DNA of 64,000 nt from Scardovia inopinata JCM 12537 (GTDB taxonomy: Bacteria > Actinomycetota > Actinomycetes > Actinomycetales > Bifidobacteriaceae), in the NCBI RefSeq assembly GCF_001042695.1, contig NZ_AP012334.1:806001-870000 (forward strand), written 5' to 3'. Under the pieces are notes generated by a model, which was not told the origin of the DNA, did not search any database, and was given only the letters and a program-made list of their open reading frames with translations. Shown here one piece after another: positions 9,628 through 18,001 of this stretch. The translations under genes and the position numbers were made by a program. Within the stretch, counting starts at the first letter, position 1, and each line of letters begins with the position of its first letter.

Positions 9628-10055
9628 TGGAAGTTACCAGTATTTCTGAAGGAATCATTATTGATCATGTCCCTGCGGGCAGGGCCTTTAAAGTTCTTCG
9701 CTATTTGAATATTGACGAAAAGACTACCCGCCTGGCCCTGATAATGAATGCCGCCAGCGGCCGTTTGGGGACCAAGGATATCATCAAGATTGAGGGGAAA
9801 ACTCAGATAGATCTGAGCGTTCTGGCCCTGGTGGCCCATGAAGCAACCGTAAATATCGTTCATCAGGGGAAGATAGAAAAAAAGCTGACTCCCTCGGTAC
9901 CCGATCATGTAAAAAATGTGGTGATTTGCCGCAATCCCCGCTGTATAACCACCAGCGAGCGCGGACTTGACCAGCTTTTTCATCGGGTAGAAACGGCTGA
10001 TCCTTCAGTCTTGGAATACCGCTGCGATTACTGCGATGATAAGGCTCACTTATGA
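9627..10055 (+). CDS. pyrI: Aspartate carbamoyltransferase, regulatory chain
   Basis: PyrI binds nucleotides (CTP, UTP, ATP) and passes the signal to the PyrB trimers. The 142-residue chain has the N-terminal allosteric domain and a C-terminal zinc domain with four Cys in the pattern C-x4-C...C-x2-C (CRNPRC near residue 110 and CDYC near the end), which holds the interface with PyrB. The ATG overlaps the pyrB stop, and the stop overlaps the pyrC start by 4 bp, so translation is coupled. PyrI is uncommon in Actinobacteria as a whole but known in bifidobacteria. Confidence 0.95.
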   Translation: MEVTSISEGIIIDHVPAGRAFKVLRYLNIDEKTTRLALIMNAASGRLGTKDIIKIEGKTQIDLSVLALVAHEATVNIVHQGKIEKKLTPSVPDHVKNVVICRNPRCITTSERGLDQLFHRVETADPSVLEYRCDYCDDKAHL

Positions 10056-11572
10056 ATCAGCAGAATCCTCCCCAGATTTTTCCTTCTCATCCTGACCTTC
10101 TTTTCACCAACTTGAAGGCCTGGAACAGCGATCAGGTGATGGATCTTTATCTTGCTGGCTCAGATTCTGCCTTAAGCTCAGATTCAGACCGGAAACAGCA
10201 TTCTCCGGATTCTCTGGATTCTTCAGTTTATCAGCAGAAGGCTCCCGGACCGCTGGTTATTGACTGTCAAGGAAAAATTTTGGCTCCTGGGTTGAGGGAT
10301 CCTCATGTACATTTTAGGGATCCTGGTCAAACCTATAAAGAAACGATGATTTCTGGGGCTCAGGCTGCTGCCCGAGGTGGATATACTGGTCTCCTTATTA
10401 TGCCCAATACTGTTCCTGCCCTGGACGGTGCTCCGGTAACAGGAGGGGTAGGGGGTTACAGAACCAGTCTGGATTACCTGAACCATTATCAGGAAGCACA
10501 GTCATGCCTTCTTCCTGTGAAATATGCTCTCTGCCTGGCTGCTTCCCAGGGACGGCAAGGAAAAAAGGCCTCCTCCTTTCACGATTGGGAAGAAAGCCTG
10601 ACCTGGTCATCTCATCCGGCCCTTGCCCTGAGTGATGATGGGGCAGCCGTCCCTGATGACCTCCTTTCTCATGTTGCCGCCCTGGCGTTGAAGGCGGGAA
10701 TTATTTTCATTGACCACTGTGAGCATCATGAGCAGGGTATTATGAATGAATCGGACACGTCCAGAACTTTGGGAGTTCCAGGAATTCCCGGGTCTACTGA
10801 GATCGCTGTCGTTAGCCGGGATATACAAGTGGCAAAGGAAACAGGGGTTCATATTCATCTGCAGCATATCAGCACCAAAGCTTCTGTGGAAGCTATCAGA
10901 AAGGCCAAGGCTGAAGGGCTGGCAGTTACCTGTGAAACGGCTCCTCATTACCTGGCTTTAAATGACAGGGCTCTTCTTACCTATGGAGCCATGGCTAAAA
11001 TGAATCCTCCCCTGAGGTCTGAGGCTGACCGCCAGGCCTTGCTGGAGGCAGTAGCAGATGGAACCATCGATATGATTGCCACTGATCATGCTCCTCACAG
11101 CCTGGAGGAAAAAGAGGCCGGATTGATGGAGGCTCCAAACGGCATTATTGGTCTGGAAACTGCCTATCCGGTTCTTCATACCCTTTTGGTGGATGGAGGC
11201 ATAATTTCTGACAATCGGTTAATAGACCTTATGTCTGTGCAACCAGCCCGGCTCCTGGGGCAGAATGTGTATGATCCCTTAGTGCATCTTTCTTCTCAGG
11301 AAGAAGGGAACCCGGTCTGCGATCTAAAATCCTGGTCTTATTCTTTCGATGACCCCTGGGCGGGTCAGGCCCCGGACCTGGTCATTCTTGATACGGATAA
11401 AACGTGGACTATCGAGGCAAAGGACTTTCTATCGAAGGCGAGAAACACACCCTTTGATCAGTGGACGGTAACCGGTAAAGCCATGGCAACCATTCTTTCC
11501 GGCAGTCTTTCTTATGCTTCACCCGAGCTTATGGCTATCCTAGCCAAAAAGGAGGATTCATGGACCGATTGA
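10052..11572 (+). CDS. pyrC: Dihydroorotase
   Basis: The zinc enzyme closes carbamoyl aspartate to dihydroorotate. Metal ligands are visible in DPHVHFRDPG (about residue 85), the His in FIDHCEHHE (about residue 220), HLQHIS (about residue 270) and the Asp in MIATDHAPHS (about residue 345), which is the type I dihydroorotase pattern. At 506 residues it is longer than the usual ~430. Extra segments lie at residues ~30-65 (Ser/Asp-rich) and ~425-455. The start overlaps pyrI by 4 bp and the end overlaps pyrF by 13 bp. Confidence 0.94.
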   Translation: MNQQNPPQIFPSHPDLLFTNLKAWNSDQVMDLYLAGSDSALSSDSDRKQHSPDSLDSSVYQQKAPGPLVIDCQGKILAPGLRDPHVHFRDPGQTYKETMISGAQAAARGGYTGLLIMPNTVPALDGAPVTGGVGGYRTSLDYLNHYQEAQSCLLPVKYALCLAASQGRQGKKASSFHDWEESLTWSSHPALALSDDGAAVPDDLLSHVAALALKAGIIFIDHCEHHEQGIMNESDTSRTLGVPGIPGSTEIAVVSRDIQVAKETGVHIHLQHISTKASVEAIRKAKAEGLAVTCETAPHYLALNDRALLTYGAMAKMNPPLRSEADRQALLEAVADGTIDMIATDHAPHSLEEKEAGLMEAPNGIIGLETAYPVLHTLLVDGGIISDNRLIDLMSVQPARLLGQNVYDPLVHLSSQEEGNPVCDLKSWSYSFDDPWAGQAPDLVILDTDKTWTIEAKDFLSKARNTPFDQWTVTGKAMATILSGSLSYASPELMAILAKKEDSWTD

Positions 11573-12492
11573 TTACAGTCCTGAAAAAAGTGGGGAATCC
11601 CAGCGTTGTCGGTTTGGACCCCAAACCCCAAATCCTGCCTCAGCAGCTGACTCAGGTAGAGTCGGTTCAGCAACTGGCTCAGTCCTATCTGGATTTCAAC
11701 AGGTCGATAATTGATGCTGTCACTGGTCTTGTTGCTGTTGTCAAACCACAGATAGCCATGTATGAAGCCCTGGGTCCGGTTGGTTTGGAAGTGTACTGCA
11801 AGACCACTGCCTATGCCAGCAGCAAGGGGCTTTATGTGCTGGGCGATGTTAAACGGGGAGATATTGGAACGACGGCTGCTGCCTACGCCTCTCATCTTGC
11901 TGGTTCTCCTGCTGTAGGAGACCTGGAGACGGAAGATCTGTGGCACGAGGATGCCATAACGGTTAATCCCTTTTTAGGGTATGACGGGATTCATCCCTTT
12001 CTCCAGGCTGCAGAAAAAGCTGACAAGGATATTTTCGTCCTGTGCTCAACCTCAAATCCTTCCAGCAGCCAGCTGCAAGCCTTGCCCTGTGGTCCTGACG
12101 GAACGACAGTTAGCCAGCACCTGGCTGAACTGATTGAGCTTTGGGGGCAAGACAGCAGGGGAGGCTATGGCTTCAGCAGGATTGGTGCCGTGGTAGGAGC
12201 CACCCATCCTGACCGGGCTTCTGATCTGCGGGCCCGTTTGCCACATACTTTCCTCCTGGTTCCTGGATACGGGGCTCAGGGCGGCACTGCAGCTGATGTG
12301 GCTGCCCTCTTTACCGACAACAGCTCTTATGGGGCATCAATCAGCTCTTCGAGGGGGATTATTGCTGCCTGGCAGAAAGATCCTTCATACCGGCCCGATA
12401 TGTCCAGAACACAGGCTCTTGATCTGGTGGCGAAGGCTGCCCGGAAGGCTGCCCGCCAGATGAGGGATGACCTGACTGCGGTTCTGAATTAG
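11560..12492 (+). CDS. pyrF: Orotidine 5'-phosphate decarboxylase, type 2
   Basis: It converts OMP to UMP, the last step of the pathway. The type 2 (actinobacterial) form is seen from the length (310 residues) and motifs VGLDPKP near the start, VKPQIAMYE and the catalytic GDVKRGDIG near residue 95. The ATG at 11560 follows an AAAGGAGG site located inside the end of pyrC, giving a 13-bp overlap. A 56-bp gap separates it from pyrK. Confidence 0.94.
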   Translation: MDRLITVLKKVGNPSVVGLDPKPQILPQQLTQVESVQQLAQSYLDFNRSIIDAVTGLVAVVKPQIAMYEALGPVGLEVYCKTTAYASSKGLYVLGDVKRGDIGTTAAAYASHLAGSPAVGDLETEDLWHEDAITVNPFLGYDGIHPFLQAAEKADKDIFVLCSTSNPSSSQLQALPCGPDGTTVSQHLAELIELWGQDSRGGYGFSRIGAVVGATHPDRASDLRARLPHTFLLVPGYGAQGGTAADVAALFTDNSSYGASISSSRGIIAAWQKDPSYRPDMSRTQALDLVAKAARKAARQMRDDLTAVLN

Positions 12493-12548
12493 CAGGTCCG
12501 CAAGGACTCAGACCACACATGATAAATCTTCAGTAGAAAGGACACCTT

Positions 12549-13391
12549 ATGACATCCCCAGGTTTCAGTCGCACCAGAACTGCTGCACCGGAACCAGCAG
12601 CCTCAGCCGGACTGGCCCACAGCCATGGTTTTCTCCCTTCACGCAGACCTGCCTCTGTGCTGTCCAACAGGGAGCTGGCGCCGGGAATCTTCTGTCTGAC
12701 AATTTCTGATCCTTATATTGCAGCTAATGCCCGGGCTGGTCAGTTTGCCAACCTTTATACTCATGATTCGCAAAGGTTGTTTCCCCGTCCTTTTGGCATT
12801 GGTTATGTTGAAGGAGAAGCCGTTTCCTTTATCTTTGCTGTCAGGGGAGAAGGTACCCGCCAGCTCAGTTCTCTGTCAGAAGGAGAGTCTGTCTTTGTGC
12901 TTGGACCTCTGGGGACTCCTTTTCCTCTGGAGGAAGGGCGCTCTTGTCTTTTGGTAGGAGGAGGATTGGGGGTTCCTCCTTTGATCAAAGCTGCACAAGA
13001 TATTAATCACCTGTCCGGGTCTCAGGCTGTGGCTCTTTTTGGCTATCGTGATATTCATTTTGCCGATGCCATCATGGGCAAGTATACAAAGAACGTATAT
13101 TCAATTGATGACGCTGACGGTAATGTCCTGACCTTACTGGACCGGTACCATCAGGTCCAGGGTCAGGTCCAGAATCAAGCGCAGATCCTGGCCTGCGGGC
13201 CTGAAGTCATGATGCGGGCGGTGGCGCATTGGGGGGCGGAACATTCGGTTCCGGTCCGCCTTAGTCTGGAAGAGAGAATGGGCTGTGGTTACGGCTCGTG
13301 TTTCTCTTGCGTGACTCCAACTGTTGCAGGGTATAAGAAGGTCTGTCTGGATGGACCTTCCTTTACCGCTGATTATCTGGGATGGGAGTAA
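12549..13391 (+). CDS. pyrK: Dihydroorotate dehydrogenase, electron transfer subunit
   Basis: PyrK carries FAD and a [2Fe-2S] cluster and passes electrons from the class 1B PyrD to NAD+. The FAD/NAD-binding part shows LVGGGLGVPPL near residue 140. The cluster Cys residues are at the C-terminus in GCGYGSCFSCVTP and a later Cys in VCLDG. The first ~30 residues are an extension compared with typical family members; the ATG at 12549 has an AGAAAGGA site. It lies 1 bp before pyrD. Confidence 0.93.
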   Translation: MTSPGFSRTRTAAPEPAASAGLAHSHGFLPSRRPASVLSNRELAPGIFCLTISDPYIAANARAGQFANLYTHDSQRLFPRPFGIGYVEGEAVSFIFAVRGEGTRQLSSLSEGESVFVLGPLGTPFPLEEGRSCLLVGGGLGVPPLIKAAQDINHLSGSQAVALFGYRDIHFADAIMGKYTKNVYSIDDADGNVLTLLDRYHQVQGQVQNQAQILACGPEVMMRAVAHWGAEHSVPVRLSLEERMGCGYGSCFSCVTPTVAGYKKVCLDGPSFTADYLGWE

Positions 13392-13392
13392 T

Positions 13393-14400
13393 ATGACAGA
13401 TCAGGATATGTCTAACAGGCATGGATATGTGCAGGACGTGGCAGAGGAAGACGATAATTTTGCCTCAGCAACTGACCGTGCCTATTCTTTTAGGCACCCC
13501 ACCGTTCTGGCAGGAGTCGTCTGGAAAAATCCGGTGGGGACAGCATCCGGGACCTTCAACTTAGACGCTTGTGGCCGCTTCTATGATGTTTCTCAATTGG
13601 GTTCAGTCAGCACCAAGGGGGTGTCACCTGTACCCTGGGAGGGGAATCCAGTACCCCGGTCTGCTGAAAGTGCTGCAGGAACGGTTAATGCTGTGGGATT
13701 GCAGAATCCCGGGGTAGACGTTTATCTGAATGATGAGCTTCCCCGTCTGAAACACCTAGGAGCAACTGTCGTGACCAATGTAGCTGGTCACAGTGATGAG
13801 GATTACTGTCAGGTAGTGGAAAAACTGGCCGACAGCCCCGCCGATATGCTGGAGATTAACGTGAGCTGCCCCAACGTGTCTTCTGGCGGTATGGCTGTGG
13901 GCTCCGATCCCCATGCCCTGGAAAGGCTGATGAAGAAGCTGAGACCCCTGACAGACAAGCCTATGATTATCAAGCTGACGCCCAATATTACCGATATGAC
14001 GGAGGTAGCTCGGGCTGCAGAAGCCAATGGGGCAGATGCCCTTAGCATGATTAACACTTTTGTGGGCATGAGGATTAATACACAAACCGGTAAACCCATT
14101 ATTGCCAATATTACCGGTGGGGTATCAGGTCCGGCTATTCATCCTATGGCCCTGGCCTTTGTTTACCGGGTTCGGCAGGCTCTTCCCAAAATTCCTATTA
14201 TTGGGATAGGAGGAATCGCCACGGTCGACGATGCCCTGGAATTCCTCTATGCAGGAGCCAATGCCGTAGAGGTAGGATCTGCTGCTTTGATTGACCCTAC
14301 TGCTCCCCTGCACATTGCCAGACAGCTGGATCAGGAACTGGACTCGCGCCCAGAATTAGCTGAATTATTAAAGAAAGGACAAACATGGCCGCTGGAGTAA
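13393..14400 (+). CDS. pyrD: Dihydroorotate dehydrogenase, class 1B catalytic subunit
   Basis: The FMN enzyme oxidises dihydroorotate to orotate. The active-site Cys is in [13 protein letters not shown], and [16 protein letters not shown] holds the FMN phosphate loop. The pairing with pyrK shows the NAD-linked class 1B. I chose ATG 13393 (335 residues) directly after the pyrK stop, with GGGAG upstream; an earlier in-frame start at 13324 lies inside pyrK and is unlikely. About 20 extra residues precede the family core. The end overlaps pyrE by 16 bp. Confidence 0.94.
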   Translation: MTDQDMSNRHGYVQDVAEEDDNFASATDRAYSFRHPTVLAGVVWKNPVGTASGTFNLDACGRFYDVSQLGSVSTKGVSPVPWEGNPVPRSAESAAGTVNAVGLQNPGVDVYLNDELPRLKHLGATVVTNVAGHSDEDYCQVVEKLADSPADMLEINVSCPNVSSGGMAVGSDPHALERLMKKLRPLTDKPMIIKLTPNITDMTEVARAAEANGADALSMINTFVGMRINTQTGKPIIANITGGVSGPAIHPMALAFVYRVRQALPKIPIIGIGGIATVDDALEFLYAGANAVEVGSAALIDPTAPLHIARQLDQELDSRPELAELLKKGQTWPLE

Positions 14401-15101
14401 AGACAGATTCCAGGAATATTCTCAGCAAGGATTTTACCCGCTTCCTCCTGGAATGTTCAGCTCTGAGTTTTGGAGACTTCACCCTGAAATCAGGCAGGAA
14501 GTCCCCTTACTTTATTAATGCGGGTTCTTTTAATGACGGTTCTACTGTTTCCCGGCTGGGCTCCTTCTATGCTCAGGCCATCAGGCTGGCTATAGAAGAA
14601 GGTCTCCTGAACGGAGATTTTGATACTGTTTTTGGACCTGCCTATAAGGGAATCCCCCTGGCTGTTTCTACTGCCATTGCCCTGGCTGCTCATGGTCAGA
14701 GAGTAGGGTATACCTTCGACAGAAAAGAAGCCAAGGACCATGGTGATGGTGGTCTTTTTGTAGGAACCCAGCTGACTGATGGGATGAAGGTCCTGCTGGT
14801 TGATGACGTCATGACTGCGGGGACGGCGGTGAGGACTGTTATTCCTAAGATTCAATCCGCCGCTCATGTGACCATCTGCGGTCTGATTCTCAGCGTAGAT
14901 CGTATGGAAAAAGCTATAGGTTCAGACCGGTCGGCCCTTGATTTGATCAGCCAGGAATTCGGGTTCCCGGTAATCCCCATAGCTACTATCCAGCAAGTCC
15001 TGACTGCTGCTCGAACCTTGAAGAACGATTCCGGCAATCCTGTCCTGGATGACCTTCACTACAGTCAGGCTTTGGCTTATTTGGAAAAATACGGGGCATG
15101 A
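14385..15101 (+). CDS. pyrE: Orotate phosphoribosyltransferase
   Basis: It joins orotate and PRPP to give OMP. The PRPP-binding motif is [13 protein letters not shown] near residue 130, with the [10 protein letters not shown] segment near residue 85. The ATG follows AGAAAGGACAA inside the end of pyrD. It is the last gene of the operon. carAB, which would supply carbamoyl phosphate, is not in the window. Confidence 0.95.
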   Translation: MAAGVKTDSRNILSKDFTRFLLECSALSFGDFTLKSGRKSPYFINAGSFNDGSTVSRLGSFYAQAIRLAIEEGLLNGDFDTVFGPAYKGIPLAVSTAIALAAHGQRVGYTFDRKEAKDHGDGGLFVGTQLTDGMKVLLVDDVMTAGTAVRTVIPKIQSAAHVTICGLILSVDRMEKAIGSDRSALDLISQEFGFPVIPIATIQQVLTAARTLKNDSGNPVLDDLHYSQALAYLEKYGA

Positions 15102-15129
15102 CAAGTCTGCCTCAGAGCCTTCGCTTCCT

Positions 15130-16053
15130 CTATTCCAGAGTGCTGTAGCCATGAGACTGGACTACCTGCCTGAGTTTGGACAGGTAGTCCTGAGCCGCAT
15201 GGGACAGGTTGGTGCGCTCACTTCCAATCCAGCCTAAAATCATGTCCTCTGGTGAATCCAAAGGGACGACGGTTATTTTTTCGCTGTCCAGATCTTCGTT
15301 ATTGATTCCGGTGCAAATGGTGTACCCGTTCAGGCCCACAATGAAGTTGAAGATGGTCGCCCGGTCGCTCACGTTGATTTTTTTGCGGCAATAAGTCGGC
15401 CAGAGAGCTTCCTCAAAAAAGTAGAAGCTGCCTTCTTCTCCCTGATCGTATTGAAGGAAGGGGTAGGGCTCCAGATCTTTCAGCGAGACGGACGACCTTT
15501 GAGCCAGAGGATTGCTTCTGGACAGGTACACATGTGTCTGAGCCTTAAAGAGAGGGTGGAATTCCAGGTGCTTCTCTTTCAGAAGGTGGCTGATAACAGA
15601 CCGGTTAAAATCTGAAGTATAAATAATCCCTATTTCTGACTGCAAATTGGCGACAGAATCAATGATATCCCGGGTTCTCAGCTCCCGTATGGCAAACTCA
15701 TATTCGTCCGACTGAATTTCTTTTATCATCTCCACAAATGCCTCAATAGCGAACATATAATGCTGAGTCGCTACCTGGCAGAGCTGCTTGCGAGGTTTAG
15801 TATGCTTGTACCGGTTTTCGAGGAGATCAGTTTGGTCCAGAATTTGCCTGGCGTAGGTGATAAACTCCCTGCCATCAACGGTCAGGGCAATTCCCTGGGG
15901 GGAGCGGGTAAAAATGTCAATCCCCATCTCTTTTTCCAGTTCCTTGATAGCAGAGCTCAGAGCGGGCTGAGAAATAAAAAGTTCCTTGGAAGCCTCGTTC
16001 ATGGAACCACACTCTACGATTTTTACCAAATATTTAAGCTGCAGGAGAGTCAT
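15130..16053 (-). CDS. LysR-family transcriptional regulator
   Basis: A LysR regulator with an N-terminal winged helix (LKYLVKIVECGSMNEASKEL, residues ~5-25; SQPALSSAIKELE) and a C-terminal periplasmic-binding-like effector domain. Resemblance is to the CysB/CysL type, but the effector is unknown. I chose the Met at 16053 (MTLLQLKYL); an earlier in-frame Met at 16071 is possible. It lies downstream of the ABC-F gene on the same strand (110-bp gap) and converges with pyrE, so no direct target is suggested by position. Its 3' end contains a 10-bp perfect inverted repeat. Confidence 0.88.
   Translation of the reverse strand: MTLLQLKYLVKIVECGSMNEASKELFISQPALSSAIKELEKEMGIDIFTRSPQGIALTVDGREFITYARQILDQTDLLENRYKHTKPRKQLCQVATQHYMFAIEAFVEMIKEIQSDEYEFAIRELRTRDIIDSVANLQSEIGIIYTSDFNRSVISHLLKEKHLEFHPLFKAQTHVYLSRSNPLAQRSSVSLKDLEPYPFLQYDQGEEGSFYFFEEALWPTYCRKKINVSDRATIFNFIVGLNGYTICTGINNEDLDSEKITVVPLDSPEDMILGWIGSERTNLSHAAQDYLSKLRQVVQSHGYSTLE
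15159..15190. repeat. 10-bp perfect inverted repeat at 3' end of the LysR gene
   Basis: GGACTACCTG and CAGGTAGTCC are separated by 12 nt and lie in the last codons of the LysR gene, close to the convergent end of pyrE. In RNA this would be a stable hairpin. No T tract follows in either direction, so it may protect 3' ends or act as a weak terminator. Confidence 0.4.
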
Positions 16054-16162
16054 AAATAATATGTATAGCAAGAAGGGGCTACAGATGAAAATTTTATAAG
16101 GTGAGACAGGAGGGGGAAGGTAAGACAGGAGAGGAATAAAGTCGGCCTGGGCTTACCCGGGT

Positions 16163-17764
16163 TTATTCTTCAGCAACTAGATCCAGATACTCATCATCCC
16201 ACAGATCTTCATCTCCGTCCGGCAGAAGGAGAACCCGTTCCGGATTCAGGGCTTGAACAGCCCCTTCGTCGTGGGTAACCAGAACGATGGCTCCCTCGTA
16301 CTTGGAGATGGCATGGAGGATTTCTTCCCTGCTGGCTGGGTCCAAGTTATTGGTCGGCTCATCCAGAAGGAGAACATTAGCTCCACTGGTTACTAGGGTG
16401 GCTAGAGCAAGCCGGGTTTTCTCGCCGCCGGAAAGAACCGAAGCTGGCTTAAATACATCATCACCTGTGAAGAGGAAACTTCCCAGAATGGATCTGGTTT
16501 GAGTATCATCAAGATCCGGAGCCACATGCTGCATATTTTCCAGGACTGTGGACGAAGTGTCCAGGGTATCATGTTCCTGGGCGAAGTAACCGATTTTTGC
16601 CCCATGACCATAAATAACCTGGCCTGTATCAGGCTGATCCTGTCCGGCCAGAATACGCAGGGTAGTTGTTTTCCCCGCCCCGTTATAGCCCAGGATGACT
16701 ACTCGGGAGCCTTTATCAATGGCTAGGCTGATTCCGGCAAAGACAATGGTAGAACCGTAAGCTTTAGAAATATCGGAAGCCATGATGGGGGTGCGGCCGC
16801 AGGGCTGGGGAGTAGGAAAGCGCAGATCAGCCACCTTTTCTTTCTTGCTTTCGCCATGAGTTTGATCCAGGAGCCGCTGAGCCCGGCGGATCATATTCTG
16901 AGCCGCCACTGCCTTAGTTGCCTTGGCATGCAGATGGATACCCTGCTTCATCAGCCGGTCTGCTTTCTTCTCAGCAATTTCCCGCTGCCGTCTGCGACGC
17001 TCTTCGTCAACCACCCGCTGATGAAGATAATCCTTCCAGCCCATGGAATACATATCAATCTGGGCTGTTTGCGCATCCAGATGCCAGACCTTATTGACCG
17101 TTTCTCCTAAGAGTTCGCTGGAGTGAGAGATTACTAGGAGCCCTTTGTCATACGATTTCAGATATTTCCGCAGCCAGTCAATGGAATCGGCATCCAGATG
17201 GTTGGTCGGTTCGTCCAGGATTAAGGTATCAGCATCAGAGAAGAGGATCCGAGCCAGTTCAATCCTCCTCCTCTGTCCACCGGATAGGGTGCCCAGAGAA
17301 TTTCTTAAAATATCCTGGGGAATTCCCAGACTCTCAGCCATAACAATGGCATCAGACTGAGCACTATATCCGCCTGCATTCTCAAAATCCTGGTTAGCAC
17401 GGTCATAGCGGCGCATGGCTTTTTCCATAACTGACGGATCGGTGCTCGACATTTCTTTTTCTGCTTTCCTCAGACGGGAAATAATAGAAGCGATATCGCG
17501 GGCAGACATAATCCGGTCAAGAGCTGACTGTTCCTGATCGGCCGCATGGGTGTCCTGAGGAAGATATCCCAACTTGCCCGATACTCGTACAGTTCCAGAA
17601 GAAGGAAGGGTTTCGCCAGTAATGACCTTGGTTAGAGTTGTTTTTCCTGCCCCGTTCCGTCCAACCAGACCAATTCGGTCACCTGGAGAAATTATGAAAT
17701 CTGTTGGTGATAGGAGGAGCCGTGCCCCAATGCGAATCTCCAGACCATGAGCTTCGATAGTCAT
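16163..17764 (-). CDS. ABC-F family ATPase
   Basis: A soluble protein with two ABC ATPase domains and no membrane part, of the ABC-F family that acts on the ribosome (translation regulation or antibiotic protection). Walker A motifs are GRNGAGKTT near residue 40 and GYNGAGKTT near residue 370. Signatures are LSGGQRRRIELA and LSGGEKTRLALA, and both Walker B motifs read L.LDEPTNHLD/LDEPTNNLD. A charged linker with many Arg/Lys lies between the domains. The ATG at 17764 (533 residues) begins the usual MTIEAHGLEI start; a longer frame from 17797 is less likely. A good promoter lies upstream. Confidence 0.9.
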   Translation of the reverse strand: MTIEAHGLEIRIGARLLLSPTDFIISPGDRIGLVGRNGAGKTTLTKVITGETLPSSGTVRVSGKLGYLPQDTHAADQEQSALDRIMSARDIASIISRLRKAEKEMSSTDPSVMEKAMRRYDRANQDFENAGGYSAQSDAIVMAESLGIPQDILRNSLGTLSGGQRRRIELARILFSDADTLILDEPTNHLDADSIDWLRKYLKSYDKGLLVISHSSELLGETVNKVWHLDAQTAQIDMYSMGWKDYLHQRVVDEERRRRQREIAEKKADRLMKQGIHLHAKATKAVAAQNMIRRAQRLLDQTHGESKKEKVADLRFPTPQPCGRTPIMASDISKAYGSTIVFAGISLAIDKGSRVVILGYNGAGKTTTLRILAGQDQPDTGQVIYGHGAKIGYFAQEHDTLDTSSTVLENMQHVAPDLDDTQTRSILGSFLFTGDDVFKPASVLSGGEKTRLALATLVTSGANVLLLDEPTNNLDPASREEILHAISKYEGAIVLVTHDEGAVQALNPERVLLLPDGDEDLWDDEYLDLVAEE

Positions 17765-17814
17765 AACCAACCCATCCCCGCCTGCAGTCAGGCGCACCTG
17801 TACAGTTACCTGTG

Positions 17815-17843
17815 ATAATAAAAACCAGCCATCTTATTGTAAA
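17815..17843 (-). promoter_or_regulatory. Sigma-70 type promoter of the ABC-F gene
   Basis: Read on the minus strand: TTTACA, 17 nt, TATTAT. The -10 box ends about 50 nt before the ATG at 17764. Both hexamers are near consensus. The 236-bp gap to uvrA holds nothing else that is clear; no LexA box is seen in front of uvrA. Confidence 0.6.
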
Positions 17844-18001
17844 GATGACCAAGAACATTAAGAAAAGAGTCCATGCCTTGAGCGAAAGAAGAAAGAAAGA
17901 GATGAGTTGTCTGACTGAGGCCTGTACCATGGCTCAGGTACAAGCATAATCCTAGGAAAGAATACAGACAAATTTTTGCCTGAAACATATGGTGAGGTGT
18001 T